DNA of 64,000 bases from Carnobacterium divergens DSM 20623 (GTDB lineage: Bacteria; Bacillota; Bacilli; Lactobacillales; Carnobacteriaceae), in NCBI RefSeq assembly GCF_000744255.1, contig NZ_JQLO01000001.1, forward strand, positions 434,001 to 498,000, given 5' to 3'. The position numbers were made by a program, and so were the translations under genes. The notes under the pieces are model-generated. The model ran no database searches, was not told the origin of the DNA, and was given only the letters and a program-made list of their open reading frames with translations. Shown piece after piece: positions 34,073 to 43,269 of the stretch; the first letter of the stretch is position 1, and each line of letters begins with the position of its first letter.

Positions 34073-36210
34073 TATTTTGTTGAAGAATCTTCTTCAGCAG
34101 CAGAGTCAGTTGCTGGTGGAACAAGCTCTGGTGCATCTGTTTTATATAAGTCAACAGTTGAAGTATTGTTGTTTTTACTATATAAACTTGTTGATTCTTT
34201 CCCTAATTTTTTGGTAATTGCATCAATTTGTTCTTTTTGTTTTTTATAATTGTAATCTTCTGGCGAAACTGGTTTAAAGCCATCAGGTGTATAGAATCTC
34301 AATAAGTCACTATTGATAATGCTGTCTGATAGATTTAATTGTTTTTCAACGCCTAATCTTATTTTTTCAACTTCATCAAGAACTTCTTGGGTAGGTTCTT
34401 CAATCAAGATTCCGGTTTTTGTTTCATAAATTTTTGAACCGATAACGGTATAATTAGGAGTAACAAAGTTTCCATTACGGAAAGTGACAGTTTGATCGTG
34501 ACCGCTTGAAGTTAAATCAGTTCCAAATTGAATATAACTTTTAGCATCTACACCTAGTAAGTTTAATAGGGTAGGTAATACATCAATTTGTCCTCCGAAT
34601 TCTTCTTTGATTCCACCATTTGTTTGACCAGGAATGTGGAACATTAATGGGACACGTTGTAACATTGCATTGTCGTAATCGTTCCATTCATTAGCATCTT
34701 TTCCTAATAATGGTGCCAGTGAAGGATTACGAGAATTTGAAATACCATAATGATCTCCATAAAGAACGAATACAGTATTGTCATATAAACCAGCTGCTTT
34801 TAAATAGTCAAACATTTCTTTAATAGACTGGTCTAAATAATGAGCTGTCGCAAAGTAACCGTCAATCGTGCTATCACCTGTTGACGCTCTTGGAAAGCTA
34901 ACATTCGCATCATCAAGAGGGTAAGGGAAGTGATTGGTTACTGTTAAGAATTTTGTGTAGAAAGGTTGTTGTAATTGTTCTAAATATTGAGCAGACTCTT
35001 GGAAAAGAAGTTTATCTTTTAAGCCATATTCCAAGGTATTTCCTTCAGAAGTATCATAGTAACTTGCATCAAAGAAATAGTTGTATCCTAAAGATTTGTA
35101 GGTATCGTCACGGTTCCAGAAGGAGCCAACGTTTCCATGAAAAACGGCGCTTGTATAATTACCGTTGTCATGCAAAATTTTTGGAGCAGCTTGGAATGTG
35201 TTAGATGATCCTGCTTGAGTAAAAGCGGATCCTTGTGGCAAACCAAACAGTGAATTTTCTAGAATCGTTTCAGCATCACTTGTTTTTCCTTGTCCGACTT
35301 GATGGAAGAAATTTGGATAGCTACTTGTACTTTGGTCGTGGTAAAGGCTATTTAAGAAGGGCGTTACTTCATGTTCAACGCCGTTTTCATCTTTTAGCTT
35401 GTAATCAATCAAGAATTGTTGGAAGCTCTCTAAATGGATATAAACCACGTTACGTCCCTTAGCAGAACCAAATGTTTCTGGATTAGGCTCGGCACGATGT
35501 TCATTTAAATACTCTAAAACGTCATCCATATCTGAAACATCAGCATTGGCTTTAACTTGATTAGCTTGGGCTGTTTTAATTCCATCATAAACTGTAAAGA
35601 CGTTTAACCCTAAATACTTGACGATATAGTTACGGTCAAATGTTCTTGTTAACAATTGAGGTCGATTGCTTTCGGCTAAACTTAAGTTGGCACTGAAAAT
35701 AGCAATTGCTAACGCAGTTGTTGCAAATGCATAGCGTTTTTTAAAGGGTCTTGGATCAATTTTTACTTTTTTAGAAACAAGTAAAGCGATTAGAATAATA
35801 AAATCTAACCAATAGAAAGCATCTGAAAAATTGACTAAGGCAAAAGCACTTGAATTCAGTCCACCTGAAACACTCTTAACTCCTAACATCGTATTAACGG
35901 TTAAGAAGTCTGTAAATTCTCGATAATAAATGACATTGGCATAAATCAAAGCCGATGATAAGAAATAGAGAACAAATAATGCGATATAGGCGCTTCTGGG
36001 TTTTTTAAAGTACAGCGCAATTGAAAAGATAAACAGCGTTGTTGCGATTGGATTGATAATTAAGATGAACTGTTGTAGTGGTCCAGTAACTCCTAATGAA
36101 AAATCGGCTTGGTACCCATAATAAGTTTTAGCCCAGAAAAAAATCACACTTAAAGTGAAAAATCCTAAACGGGTATTTAATAAAGATTTTGTTTTATTCA
36201 TAAAATTCAA
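34072..36210 (-). CDS. ltaS: Lipoteichoic acid synthase
   Basis: LtaS polymerises glycerol phosphate from phosphatidylglycerol onto the glycolipid anchor. From the TTG at 36210 the protein has 712 residues: five membrane segments (to about residue 205) and an extracellular sulfatase-like domain with Glu near 260 (YIHLESFQQF), the catalytic Thr near 308 (GQGKTSDAETI), and Asp-His near 484 (YGDHYG) for Mn binding. The C-terminal ~50 residues are an Ser/Glu/Thr-rich tail. TTG is chosen because AGGAGGA is ~9 nt upstream of it and 18 nt from the next ATG (36201). The longer frame to 36357 would run through the promoter. Confidence 0.93.
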   Translation of the reverse strand: MNFMNKTKSLLNTRLGFFTLSVIFFWAKTYYGYQADFSLGVTGPLQQFILIINPIATTLFIFSIALYFKKPRSAYIALFVLYFLSSALIYANVIYYREFTDFLTVNTMLGVKSVSGGLNSSAFALVNFSDAFYWLDFIILIALLVSKKVKIDPRPFKKRYAFATTALAIAIFSANLSLAESNRPQLLTRTFDRNYIVKYLGLNVFTVYDGIKTAQANQVKANADVSDMDDVLEYLNEHRAEPNPETFGSAKGRNVVYIHLESFQQFLIDYKLKDENGVEHEVTPFLNSLYHDQSTSSYPNFFHQVGQGKTSDAETILENSLFGLPQGSAFTQAGSSNTFQAAPKILHDNGNYTSAVFHGNVGSFWNRDDTYKSLGYNYFFDASYYDTSEGNTLEYGLKDKLLFQESAQYLEQLQQPFYTKFLTVTNHFPYPLDDANVSFPRASTGDSTIDGYFATAHYLDQSIKEMFDYLKAAGLYDNTVFVLYGDHYGISNSRNPSLAPLLGKDANEWNDYDNAMLQRVPLMFHIPGQTNGGIKEEFGGQIDVLPTLLNLLGVDAKSYIQFGTDLTSSGHDQTVTFRNGNFVTPNYTVIGSKIYETKTGILIEEPTQEVLDEVEKIRLGVEKQLNLSDSIINSDLLRFYTPDGFKPVSPEDYNYKKQKEQIDAITKKLGKESTSLYSKNNNTSTVDLYKTDAPELVPPATDSAAEEDSSTK

Positions 36211-36328
36211 AGTTGTTGTCCTCCTCTTAAAAAGCAGACAGTTTTTATGATTAGCACTAAAGCGTAGCGGGTAATCATCATTTTTGTGATGGATATTTGC
36301 CTGTTGCTTTAAAAATATATCACCTTCA
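36211..36328 (-). other. Structured 5' UTR of ltaS
   Basis: The ~115-nt leader between promoter and start holds no ORF of its own in the proper context. Read in the ltaS direction it can form two hairpins: GTGAT-ATAT...ATAT-CC-ATCAC, then ATGATT...AATCAT. No known riboswitch is recognised. Confidence 0.35.
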
Positions 36329-36357
36329 ATTTTACCGTTTCTCGATTTTAAAGTCAA
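36329..36357 (-). promoter_or_regulatory. Promoter of ltaS
   Basis: On the minus strand, TTGACT (36352-36357), a 17-bp spacer and TAAAAT (36329-36334). The rest of the gap to the vanZ gene (36358-36519) shows only a TATAAT at 36473-36478 for that gene and a GGGGGG SD. Confidence 0.7.
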
Positions 36358-36519
36358 CTTTATAAAAAAATTGATTCATTTCGCAAAGTGAGTCTGTAAG
36401 AGGTTCAGACGCTAATTTAGGATTTTAATAAAAATTTAAACAAACTTTCCATGATTTTTCTTGTCTTTAAGTTATAATGAATATTGATTTATCACTAAAA
36501 GGGGGGATCCCAAAAAACG

Positions 36520-37158
36520 ATGCTTTTCTTAAATGATTTATATGAATACACTGAGACGGTTTTTGGGGACACAATCAATCATTTCCCATTAATTAAATTA
36601 ATTTTTTATAGTTTAGATAAAACGCTGATTTACTTTTTAATTTGGTTAGCCCTTCGTTTTTTTTATTTGCTTTTGAAAAGAAAGAGTGGCCAAAAGAATT
36701 CGTTGCTTAAAGAGCTATTGCTTCATTTATTTGTTTTCTACTTTATTTTGTTATTTCAACTGACTGTTTTTCGTGGGGAGTACACGATAATGAATGTCTA
36801 TGTTGAATGGCGGCCAATTAGTGAAGTTAACTGGGAACCATTTACAGAAACGTTTAAATTGACTAATGGCTCTTCTCAATTTGATTTCTTTTATAATCTG
36901 TATGGAAATATTTTTTGGTTTATTCCAATGGGTTTTTTCTTAGGAATGTTATTCAGGAAAAGACATCCATTTTTTAAAGTCTTACTGTTTGGTTTTTTAT
37001 GCTCTCTTTCAATCGAAACGATGCAGTTTCTTTTTAGAACAGGGGTCGCGGACATTGACGATTTGATTTTTAATACAATTGGTACACTTATCGGATATTT
37101 ACTTTATGAAATTATTTTTTCAATTAAGAGAATAGTCAGCAAGGGAGCAACGGATTAA
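36520..37158 (+). CDS. VanZ-family membrane protein
   Basis: 212 residues with five hydrophobic segments. The block NLYGNIFWFIPMGFFLGMLF and the later SLSIETMQFLFRTGVADIDDLIFNTIGTLIGYLLYE are the VanZ-family signature (conserved Asn, Pro and Asp-Asp). VanZ confers low teicoplanin resistance in enterococci, but most chromosomal homologues have no defined job. G-rich SD (GGGGGGATC) lies ~14 nt before the ATG. Its 3' end forms one arm of a terminator. Confidence 0.85.
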   Translation: MLFLNDLYEYTETVFGDTINHFPLIKLIFYSLDKTLIYFLIWLALRFFYLLLKRKSGQKNSLLKELLLHLFVFYFILLFQLTVFRGEYTIMNVYVEWRPISEVNWEPFTETFKLTNGSSQFDFFYNLYGNIFWFIPMGFFLGMLFRKRHPFFKVLLFGFLCSLSIETMQFLFRTGVADIDDLIFNTIGTLIGYLLYEIIFSIKRIVSKGATD

Positions 37159-37176
37159 TCACTGGTTGCTTTTTTG
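37145..37176 (+). terminator. Terminator overlapping the end of the vanZ gene
   Basis: AGCAAC (37145-37150) within the last codons pairs with GTTGCT, followed by T6. Confidence 0.65.
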
Positions 37177-37179
37177 CTA

Positions 37180-37188
37180 TGCTATAAT
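37180..37188 (+). promoter_or_regulatory. Extended -10 promoter of the MFS gene
   Basis: TGC-TATAAT directly follows the vanZ terminator and precedes the MFS start by about 35 bp. Confidence 0.55.
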
Positions 37189-37222
37189 AAAACTGACTTT
37201 AATGAAAAGAGATGACTCTACT

Positions 37223-38443
37223 ATGGTAGAAAAAGCAAAAGCAGCAAGAACGATTTGGCAAAGAAATTTAAAAATACTTTGGATAGGGTGCTTCTTAGCT
37301 GGAATGGGTTTTAGTTTAGTAATGCCTTTTATGTCGTTATACATTGATACGTTAGGAGACTTTTCTCAAAAACAACTAAGCCTTTGGAGCGGGGTTACGT
37401 TTAGCTCGACTTTTTTAGTAACAGCAATCGTTTCACCTTATTGGGGACGGTTGGCTGATCGTAAAGGCCGCAAGTTAATGTTGCTACGTTCAGCTTTAGG
37501 GATGGCGATTGTCATCGGTTTGATGAGTTGTGTTACAAATGTGTATCAATTGATTGGGTTGCGCTTGCTACAAGGAGTTTTCTCAGGATTTATCTCAAAT
37601 GCGACAGCATTAATTGCAACACAAGTTCCTAGAGAACAAAGTGGTAAAACATTAGGCACTTTAACGACTGGAAGTGTCACGGGAACGTTATTAGGTCCTT
37701 TTTTTGGTGGTGGGATTGCTGAATTGTTTGGATATCGAATTCCTTTTTTGTTGACAGGAATTTTATTGTTAGTGGTTTTCTTTTTATGTTTCTTTTTTGT
37801 GAAAGAAGAATTTCAGCCAGTCGAAAAAGGAACGGAGCTTTCTGGCAAGGAAGTATTGAAAAACCTAACGTATCCTCGAGTAATTGTAGGGATGTTTATT
37901 ACAACGATGATGATTCAAGTAGCAGCTAATTCAATTAGTCCCATTTTAAGTTTATATATTAAAGAACTATTAGGAGCTAATCAAAACGTTGCATTTATTA
38001 GTGGCATTGTGGCATCGGTGCCAGGCATTGCTACATTAATTGCAGCGCCTCGGTTAGGAGCTTTAGGGGATCGAATCGGAAGTGAACGGATCTTAATGGC
38101 GGGTTTGATTGTATCGATTTGCCTGTTATTACCGATGGCTTTTGTTACAAATGTTTGGCAATTAGCTGTTTTACGTTTCTTTTTAGGGGTATCTGATGCT
38201 GCATTGATTCCGGCTGTTCAAGCTATTTTAACTAAAAATAGTCCTCATATTGTTGCTGGACGGATTTTTAGCTATAATCAGTCTTTTCAAGCGATGGGAA
38301 ATGTGATGGGACCTTTGATCGGATCGATGATTTCAAGTAGTTTAGGTTTTAGAGGGGTTTTTATCATTACACCACTTTTTGTTCTATTTAATTTTATACT
38401 TGTCAGAAGAAATACGAAAAGTATTCATCAGCAATTACATTAA
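37223..38443 (+). CDS. MFS efflux transporter (MdtG/TetA-like)
   Basis: About 406 residues with twelve membrane segments. Motif A of the DHA1 drug:H+ antiporters is present (GRLADRKGRKLMLLRSA after helix 2) and repeated in degenerate form in the second half (GALGDRIGSERILMAG). The antiporter motif C region reads GSVTGTLLGPFFGG. The ATG at 37223 is used because the longer frame (from 37166) runs through the promoter; the SD (AAGAGATGA) is modest. Substrate unknown. Confidence 0.87.
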   Translation: MVEKAKAARTIWQRNLKILWIGCFLAGMGFSLVMPFMSLYIDTLGDFSQKQLSLWSGVTFSSTFLVTAIVSPYWGRLADRKGRKLMLLRSALGMAIVIGLMSCVTNVYQLIGLRLLQGVFSGFISNATALIATQVPREQSGKTLGTLTTGSVTGTLLGPFFGGGIAELFGYRIPFLLTGILLLVVFFLCFFFVKEEFQPVEKGTELSGKEVLKNLTYPRVIVGMFITTMMIQVAANSISPILSLYIKELLGANQNVAFISGIVASVPGIATLIAAPRLGALGDRIGSERILMAGLIVSICLLLPMAFVTNVWQLAVLRFFLGVSDAALIPAVQAILTKNSPHIVAGRIFSYNQSFQAMGNVMGPLIGSMISSSLGFRGVFIITPLFVLFNFILVRRNTKSIHQQLH

Positions 38444-38452
38444 AAACAGCTT

Positions 38453-38481
38453 TTGCCAGCGGTTCTAGTTTATGGTATGCT
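38453..38481 (+). promoter_or_regulatory. Promoter of the rRNA methyltransferase gene
   Basis: TTGCCA (38453-38458), 17-bp spacer, TATGCT (38476-38481). Confidence 0.55.
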
Positions 38482-38535
38482 TTGAAACGAGGATTTAAAA
38501 GTAGTCAGTATTTAATTTAAAGGAGCTAATACAAC

Positions 38536-39714
38536 GTGGAAAAAATAAAATTAAAGAAAGTCGCAACCAAGAGAGTGAAAGAGGGCTATCCGCTATTAGT
38601 TAAAGGGGATTTTCTTTCAGAGCCTAAGCTGAATGACGGTTCTTTTGTAGAATTAGTCGATGATCAAAAACAATTTGTTGCGAGAGGCTATCTTGCTACT
38701 CAAAATAAAGGAGATGGCTGGGTTTTAACAACGAACCCTAAGGAGCTATTAGAGCAAAGTTTCTTTGAAGGTCTTTTTTTGAAAGCTGAAAAAGCAAGAA
38801 ATACATTAAAACTTGATGAATCAACGACGGCTTTTCGCTTCTTTAATGGTGAAGGGGACGGTCTTGGCGGTTTAACAATTGACTATTACGCAGATTATTA
38901 TGTTTTTTCTTGGTATAGTGAGGGAATTTATAAACATCATTCTGTGATTCTTAAAGCTTTTCAAGCGGTGATTAAAAACTGTCTTGGGATTTATCAAAAA
39001 TTTCGTTACGATGTAAAAGGCAAAGAATACAGCAGTCATATTTCTGGTGAAATTGCACCAACGCCATTGATAATTCTTGAGAATGGGATTCAATATGCTA
39101 CCTACCTTGATGATGGTTTGATGACGGGAATTTTCTTAGATCAAAGAGAGGTTCGAGAAACGATTCGAGAAAACTATTCAATGGGAAAAACAGTTTTAAA
39201 TACATTTAGCTATACTGGTGCTTTTTCTGTGGCAGCAGCAATGGGAGGAGCAAGTGAAACAACGAGCGTTGATTTAGCTAACCGGAGTTTGCCTAAAACT
39301 AAAGAACAATTTGAAGTTAATGGAATTAGCGCTGATACACAACGGATTTTAGTAATGGACGTTTTTGATTATTTTAAATACGCATTGAAAAAAAACTTAT
39401 CTTACGATACAGTGATTATTGATCCACCAAGTTTTGCTCGCTCAAAGAAGCGGACATTTAGCGTTGCCAAAGATTATCAAAAACTATTAGAAGAAGTCAT
39501 TTCAATTACAAATCATAATGGTGTGATTGTGGCTTCAACTAATGCGGCTAATGTAACGATGGAAAAATTTGAAGGATTTATTCGTAAAGCGTTTGAAAAC
39601 AGTCATGAAAAATATACCTTATTAGAAAAATATAGTTTACCAAGTGATTTTAAATTGAATCCACATTTTCCAGAAGGCGACTATTTGAAAGTATGTATTT
39701 TAAGAAAAAAATAG
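38536..39714 (+). CDS. Class I SAM-dependent rRNA methyltransferase (RlmI/YwbD family)
   Basis: 392 residues: an N-terminal PUA-like RNA-binding domain (about 1-75), then a Rossmann methyltransferase with GIFLDQREVRETI (about 197-209), the SAM loop LNTFSYTGAFSVAAAMGGA (about 222-240) and the catalytic/post motif TVIIDPPSFARSKK (about 293-306). This combination defines the RlmI/RlmQ (YwbD) family acting on 23S rRNA. It starts with GTG after AAAGGAG and is monocistronic with its own promoter and terminator. The exact nucleotide modified cannot be read from sequence. Confidence 0.87.
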   Translation: MEKIKLKKVATKRVKEGYPLLVKGDFLSEPKLNDGSFVELVDDQKQFVARGYLATQNKGDGWVLTTNPKELLEQSFFEGLFLKAEKARNTLKLDESTTAFRFFNGEGDGLGGLTIDYYADYYVFSWYSEGIYKHHSVILKAFQAVIKNCLGIYQKFRYDVKGKEYSSHISGEIAPTPLIILENGIQYATYLDDGLMTGIFLDQREVRETIRENYSMGKTVLNTFSYTGAFSVAAAMGGASETTSVDLANRSLPKTKEQFEVNGISADTQRILVMDVFDYFKYALKKNLSYDTVIIDPPSFARSKKRTFSVAKDYQKLLEEVISITNHNGVIVASTNAANVTMEKFEGFIRKAFENSHEKYTLLEKYSLPSDFKLNPHFPEGDYLKVCILRKK

Positions 39715-39722
39715 TTTAATAG

Positions 39723-39755
39723 AAAGTATTCCAGCAAAGAGGGAATGCTTTTTTG
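39723..39755 (+). terminator. Terminator of the rRNA methyltransferase gene
   Basis: AAGTATTCC pairs with GGGAATGCTT (one G-T pair) before a T6 run. Confidence 0.75.
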
Positions 39756-39808
39756 TTGCTAATTAGTTTAAAAATTTACTAAAATAGCTAGGTAAGGAGA
39801 TGGAAAAA

Positions 39809-40882
39809 ATGCAAACTAGTGAACTATTGATTCGCTCTCTTGAAAATATTAGTGTGATTTATTTTTTTATCTCAGTTATTTTCTATTTATTTGATGGCAA
39901 AGAAATCATTACCGTCTATTCTACTTATTGGAAAAAACTATTATTTGGGATTTCCTTTGGAATGTTAGCTTTATTACTTACAGAAACAGCAATTAATGAA
40001 GGAACAAGTGAGCTGTCTTACAGTCTGATTCCTATTTTTATTTGTTTTTATTTAGCAGGACCCTTTGCAGGTATGACAAGTTTTTTTGTTTTATCTGTTA
40101 CCGATAGGGTAGCTTTTAGTTTTTTTAATGTTACCTACATGCTTGTGATTTTTATGTTTTTGATTGTTTTAAGAGTTTGGGAAAAAAGATCAGTTAAAGC
40201 TTTTTCAATCGTTCTTTTTATTCTTATTTTCTATTCTTTAGTGCTTATTTTCATATTTTATCCTACCGCAATTTGGAAACCGAGTATTTGGATATTTGAA
40301 TTATTTTGTTATCTATCTTCAGTAATTTGTTACTTTTTTATTAATAAACAACGGATTTATTTTCAAAGTCATTTAACTTTAGTGGATGAATCAAGGAAAG
40401 ATTTTTTAACAGAGCTTTATAATCGTAATTACCTAGTTAAATTAATCAAACAAAGAGATGCGAAACAAAAACGCTACAGTATCTTATTGCTAGATATTGA
40501 CCACTTTAAAAAAATTAATGATCACTACGGCCACGCTGCAGGCGACACTATTTTAATGCAATTTGCAGCACTCTTAATGCGAAAAACTAGTGGAAGGAAT
40601 TCGCTTGTTTTTCGCTATGGTGGGGAAGAGTTTATTGTTTTAGTTGATGAAACAGACCGTGAAAAAATAACGAAATTAGCTGAAACTATTCGTGTGGCTG
40701 TGGAAACATATCCCTTCATTTTATCTGAAGAGAAAAAAATAGCGGTGACAACATCAATCGGAGTTTCGTTTAAGCTAAATGAAAAACAACGTTATCAAGA
40801 AATAATTAATCAAGCAGATGAAGCATTGTACAAAGGGAAGGCTCAAAATCGAAATCAAGTAGTTGTTTTTGATGAAAAGTAA
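39809..40882 (+). CDS. Membrane-bound diguanylate cyclase (GGDEF)
   Basis: About 357 residues: six hydrophobic segments to about residue 190 (a 5TM/MASE-like sensor), then a GGDEF domain beginning DFLTELYNRNYL. The catalytic motif is intact as RYGGEEF (GGEEF near 271-275), with LLLDIDHFKKINDHYGHAAGD for substrate and metal binding. The inhibitory I-site (RxxD) is absent: its position reads GRNS. It should therefore make c-di-GMP without product feedback at that site. The ATG at 39809 is chosen over 39800 because AAGGAG abuts the latter. No EAL or HD-GYP gene is in the window. Confidence 0.9.
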   Translation: MQTSELLIRSLENISVIYFFISVIFYLFDGKEIITVYSTYWKKLLFGISFGMLALLLTETAINEGTSELSYSLIPIFICFYLAGPFAGMTSFFVLSVTDRVAFSFFNVTYMLVIFMFLIVLRVWEKRSVKAFSIVLFILIFYSLVLIFIFYPTAIWKPSIWIFELFCYLSSVICYFFINKQRIYFQSHLTLVDESRKDFLTELYNRNYLVKLIKQRDAKQKRYSILLLDIDHFKKINDHYGHAAGDTILMQFAALLMRKTSGRNSLVFRYGGEEFIVLVDETDREKITKLAETIRVAVETYPFILSEEKKIAVTTSIGVSFKLNEKQRYQEIINQADEALYKGKAQNRNQVVVFDEK

Positions 40883-40889
40883 GAAATAC

Positions 40890-40935
40890 AAAAAGTTGCC
40901 TAAAAAACAAGATCTTGTTTTTTAGGCAACTTTTT
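40890..40935. terminator. Bidirectional terminator between GGDEF gene and ugtP
   Basis: A perfect 46-bp palindrome (23-bp arms; AAAAGTTGCCTAAAAAACAAG on the left) between converging genes. Confidence 0.93.
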
Positions 40936-42080
40936 TAGTTGATAGAGATTCCCGCTAGTGCTAAAGAATCTGTAATAATAGTTTTAGCGGCATGTGGATA
41001 AAAGTGTTCTTCCATATGTTGCACTAAATTTTTTGCTAACAGGGGTTGCTTTAATAACTGATAAATAGCTGGAATAATTTCTTCTTCAGTTTTAGTTACA
41101 ATAGCCATACATTCTTTTTCAAATAATTGCGCATTTTCACTTTCTTGTCCTGGAACACCAGGAGTTAAAATTAAAGGCGTTTGAATGGCTAGGGCCTCTG
41201 ATAAGGAAATACCTCCTGGTTTGGTAATCATAATATCGGCGTGACTCATTAATTTAGCCATTTCCGAAACAAATCCTTTGATTTCAATAGTAGGTTGATC
41301 TGCAAATTGTGTTGATAGAGAATCAAAAAGATTTTTATTATTGCCGCAAACAACAACAATGTTCAAATCCTCTTTTGATTGTAATTCTTCAAGGATATCA
41401 GCTAAATTTGTTAAAACACCGTATGCTCCTGCTGAAATCAAGAGATTTTTTTTGCTGGAAGGAGATGTCATTTTCTGTGCTTTTTCTTGATTTTCAAGAT
41501 AAAACTGTTCTTTGATAGGAATACCAGAAATTGTAATGGTTTCTTTTGGAATGCCAGATTCGATCAGTTCTGTTTTCAAATGATTGCAAGAAACAAAAAA
41601 ATGATCAATTTCTTTTGAGACCCAACGAGTATGCAAACAAAAATCAGTCAGTACATTGACAAAAGGAATGCGTTTGCCGACTTTTTTCTTATAGGCAGGA
41701 AAAACTTGCATTGGAAACGTGTTTATCACCAAATCAAAGTCGTTGTTTTTCATCAATTGATTTAAACGGATATAACCGTATGAATCAGTAAACTTATCAA
41801 AGCTGTGCTCTTTTAATTGATTGTCAAAATTATAGTACAGAAAGCCATAAAGATTGCGGTATCTAGTAAAGCTTTTAATATATAGATATTTTGTAACAGT
41901 AGTGACAATTGGGTGAGCTTCATAAAATAAGTCCGACGTGGTAATATCTTTGATACCAACTCGATGAAGTTCTTCAATTAGTGCTCTTGTTACTTCAAGA
42001 TGCCCGTTTCCATAGCTACCTGTTAAAATGAGTATTTTTGGAGCTTTGTCCAAGTGACCATCCATCCTTTCTGTGTTCAT
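40935..42080 (-). CDS. ugtP: Processive diacylglycerol glucosyltransferase UgtP-like
   Basis: Glycosyltransferase of family 28 that adds glucose from UDP-glucose to diacylglycerol, making the glycolipid anchor of lipoteichoic acid. It matches UgtP throughout: ILILTGSYGNGHLEVTRAL start, KYLYIKSFTRYRNLYGFLYY, VINTFPMQVFPAY, VLTDFCLHTRWV, ISGIPI, and the UDP-binding ITKPGGISLSEALA...PGVPGQESENA. Start is uncertain: ATG codons at 42098, 42080 and 42065 and a TTG at 42053 compete, and none has an ideal SD. It lies 26 nt (or less) after mscS and is probably cotranscribed. Confidence 0.9.
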   Translation of the reverse strand: MNTERMDGHLDKAPKILILTGSYGNGHLEVTRALIEELHRVGIKDITTSDLFYEAHPIVTTVTKYLYIKSFTRYRNLYGFLYYNFDNQLKEHSFDKFTDSYGYIRLNQLMKNNDFDLVINTFPMQVFPAYKKKVGKRIPFVNVLTDFCLHTRWVSKEIDHFFVSCNHLKTELIESGIPKETITISGIPIKEQFYLENQEKAQKMTSPSSKKNLLISAGAYGVLTNLADILEELQSKEDLNIVVVCGNNKNLFDSLSTQFADQPTIEIKGFVSEMAKLMSHADIMITKPGGISLSEALAIQTPLILTPGVPGQESENAQLFEKECMAIVTKTEEEIIPAIYQLLKQPLLAKNLVQHMEEHFYPHAAKTIITDSLALAGISIN

Positions 42081-42106
42081 TTTGATAGAGTATATCATAG
42101 TGATGC

Positions 42107-43003
42107 TTATTTTGTTAAGTTCAAAGGTGAAACAGGAATTTCAATACCTGCAGCTGTTAAGGCTACAATGTATTTTTGTAAAAATTCATTTTGAATTTGA
42201 TATTGGCTGCCGTTTAGAGTGAAAATAACAATTCGCATCGCAAGCTGCCCATTTCCTAAATCAGTTAAGCCTAAATTAGTAGGTCCTTGAACGATTTCTT
42301 GGTGAAGTGGAACCAATTCTTCATTAACAGCTTCAATGATACTGGCAACTTTGTCAATATCAGGATTTGGCATCATATGAATATCGATTAATGCGCGCAT
42401 ATTGCCTCTAGATAAGTTGCTAACAATCGTGATGTTACGGTTTGGAATATAGTTTAACGTACCATTAACGCTTTTAACTTGCGTTGTTCTGAGTCCAACT
42501 GCTACTACATTGCCTTCAATTAAGTCTAATTTAACAAAGTCTCCAACATCTAGTTGTTTTTCTAAAATAATGAAAAAACCAGTAACAATGTCGCTAATAA
42601 AACCTTGTGCGCCAAGACCAATTGCAATTCCTACCACCCCAGCACCAGCGATTAACGTTGCAACAGGAACACCTAAAATTGACAGTAAAGCATAAGCATA
42701 GAAAAAAACCATCACATAGTGGAATATATTTAATGATAAGGTATAAAGTGTGTTTGAACGGTTTTCTGAAACGTATTTTTTCTTCTTATAATTATTAAAG
42801 CTTTTATCAAGAAAAACTTTTCCCATTTTACGAAAGACAAAAAATAAAAAGGTAATAAAAACAAGTTGGATTGATTTATTGATAAGCAAGGCTAAAATGT
42901 TGTTCCAATCAATACTATGCCAATAATTAACAAATAGATTGGTACTTTTGGATACTTTTTCAACCACGTCATTTGTGACAGAACTATCTACATCTTGATT
43001 CAT
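42107..43003 (-). CDS. Small-conductance mechanosensitive channel (MscS family)
   Basis: 298 residues. Three membrane segments (about 33-52, 80-105, 108-130) lead into the pore helix GVVGIAIGLGAQGFISDIVTGFFIILEKQ and the cytoplasmic beta domain (LDVGDFVKLDLIEGNVVAVGLRTTQVKSVNGTLNYIPN), which are diagnostic of MscS. It releases osmolytes on hypo-osmotic shock. AAGGAG is the SD. The overlap-free 8-26 nt gap to ugtP suggests a two-gene transcript. Confidence 0.92.
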   Translation of the reverse strand: MNQDVDSSVTNDVVEKVSKSTNLFVNYWHSIDWNNILALLINKSIQLVFITFLFFVFRKMGKVFLDKSFNNYKKKKYVSENRSNTLYTLSLNIFHYVMVFFYAYALLSILGVPVATLIAGAGVVGIAIGLGAQGFISDIVTGFFIILEKQLDVGDFVKLDLIEGNVVAVGLRTTQVKSVNGTLNYIPNRNITIVSNLSRGNMRALIDIHMMPNPDIDKVASIIEAVNEELVPLHQEIVQGPTNLGLTDLGNGQLAMRIVIFTLNGSQYQIQNEFLQKYIVALTAAGIEIPVSPLNLTK

Positions 43004-43269
43004 AAAAAAACTCCTTTAAAAACTACTTAGTTTCATTCTATCAAAAATTAAGCGGAAAAGAAAAAAAATTAGTAGAAATTAAGAATAAACTAACGTTCTT
43101 AATAAAAATTATTGGAAACCCCTTTCGTATAATTTGAAGTGATAGTGAAAAAATGTTATTCTAATTAAGAAGAATAGTGACTATTTAGTTGATTTTTAGT
43201 AGCTTTTTACGAATACATATCAATTTAAATAGCATGAATACTATATTTAGATGGGAGTGAGGCATTAAG

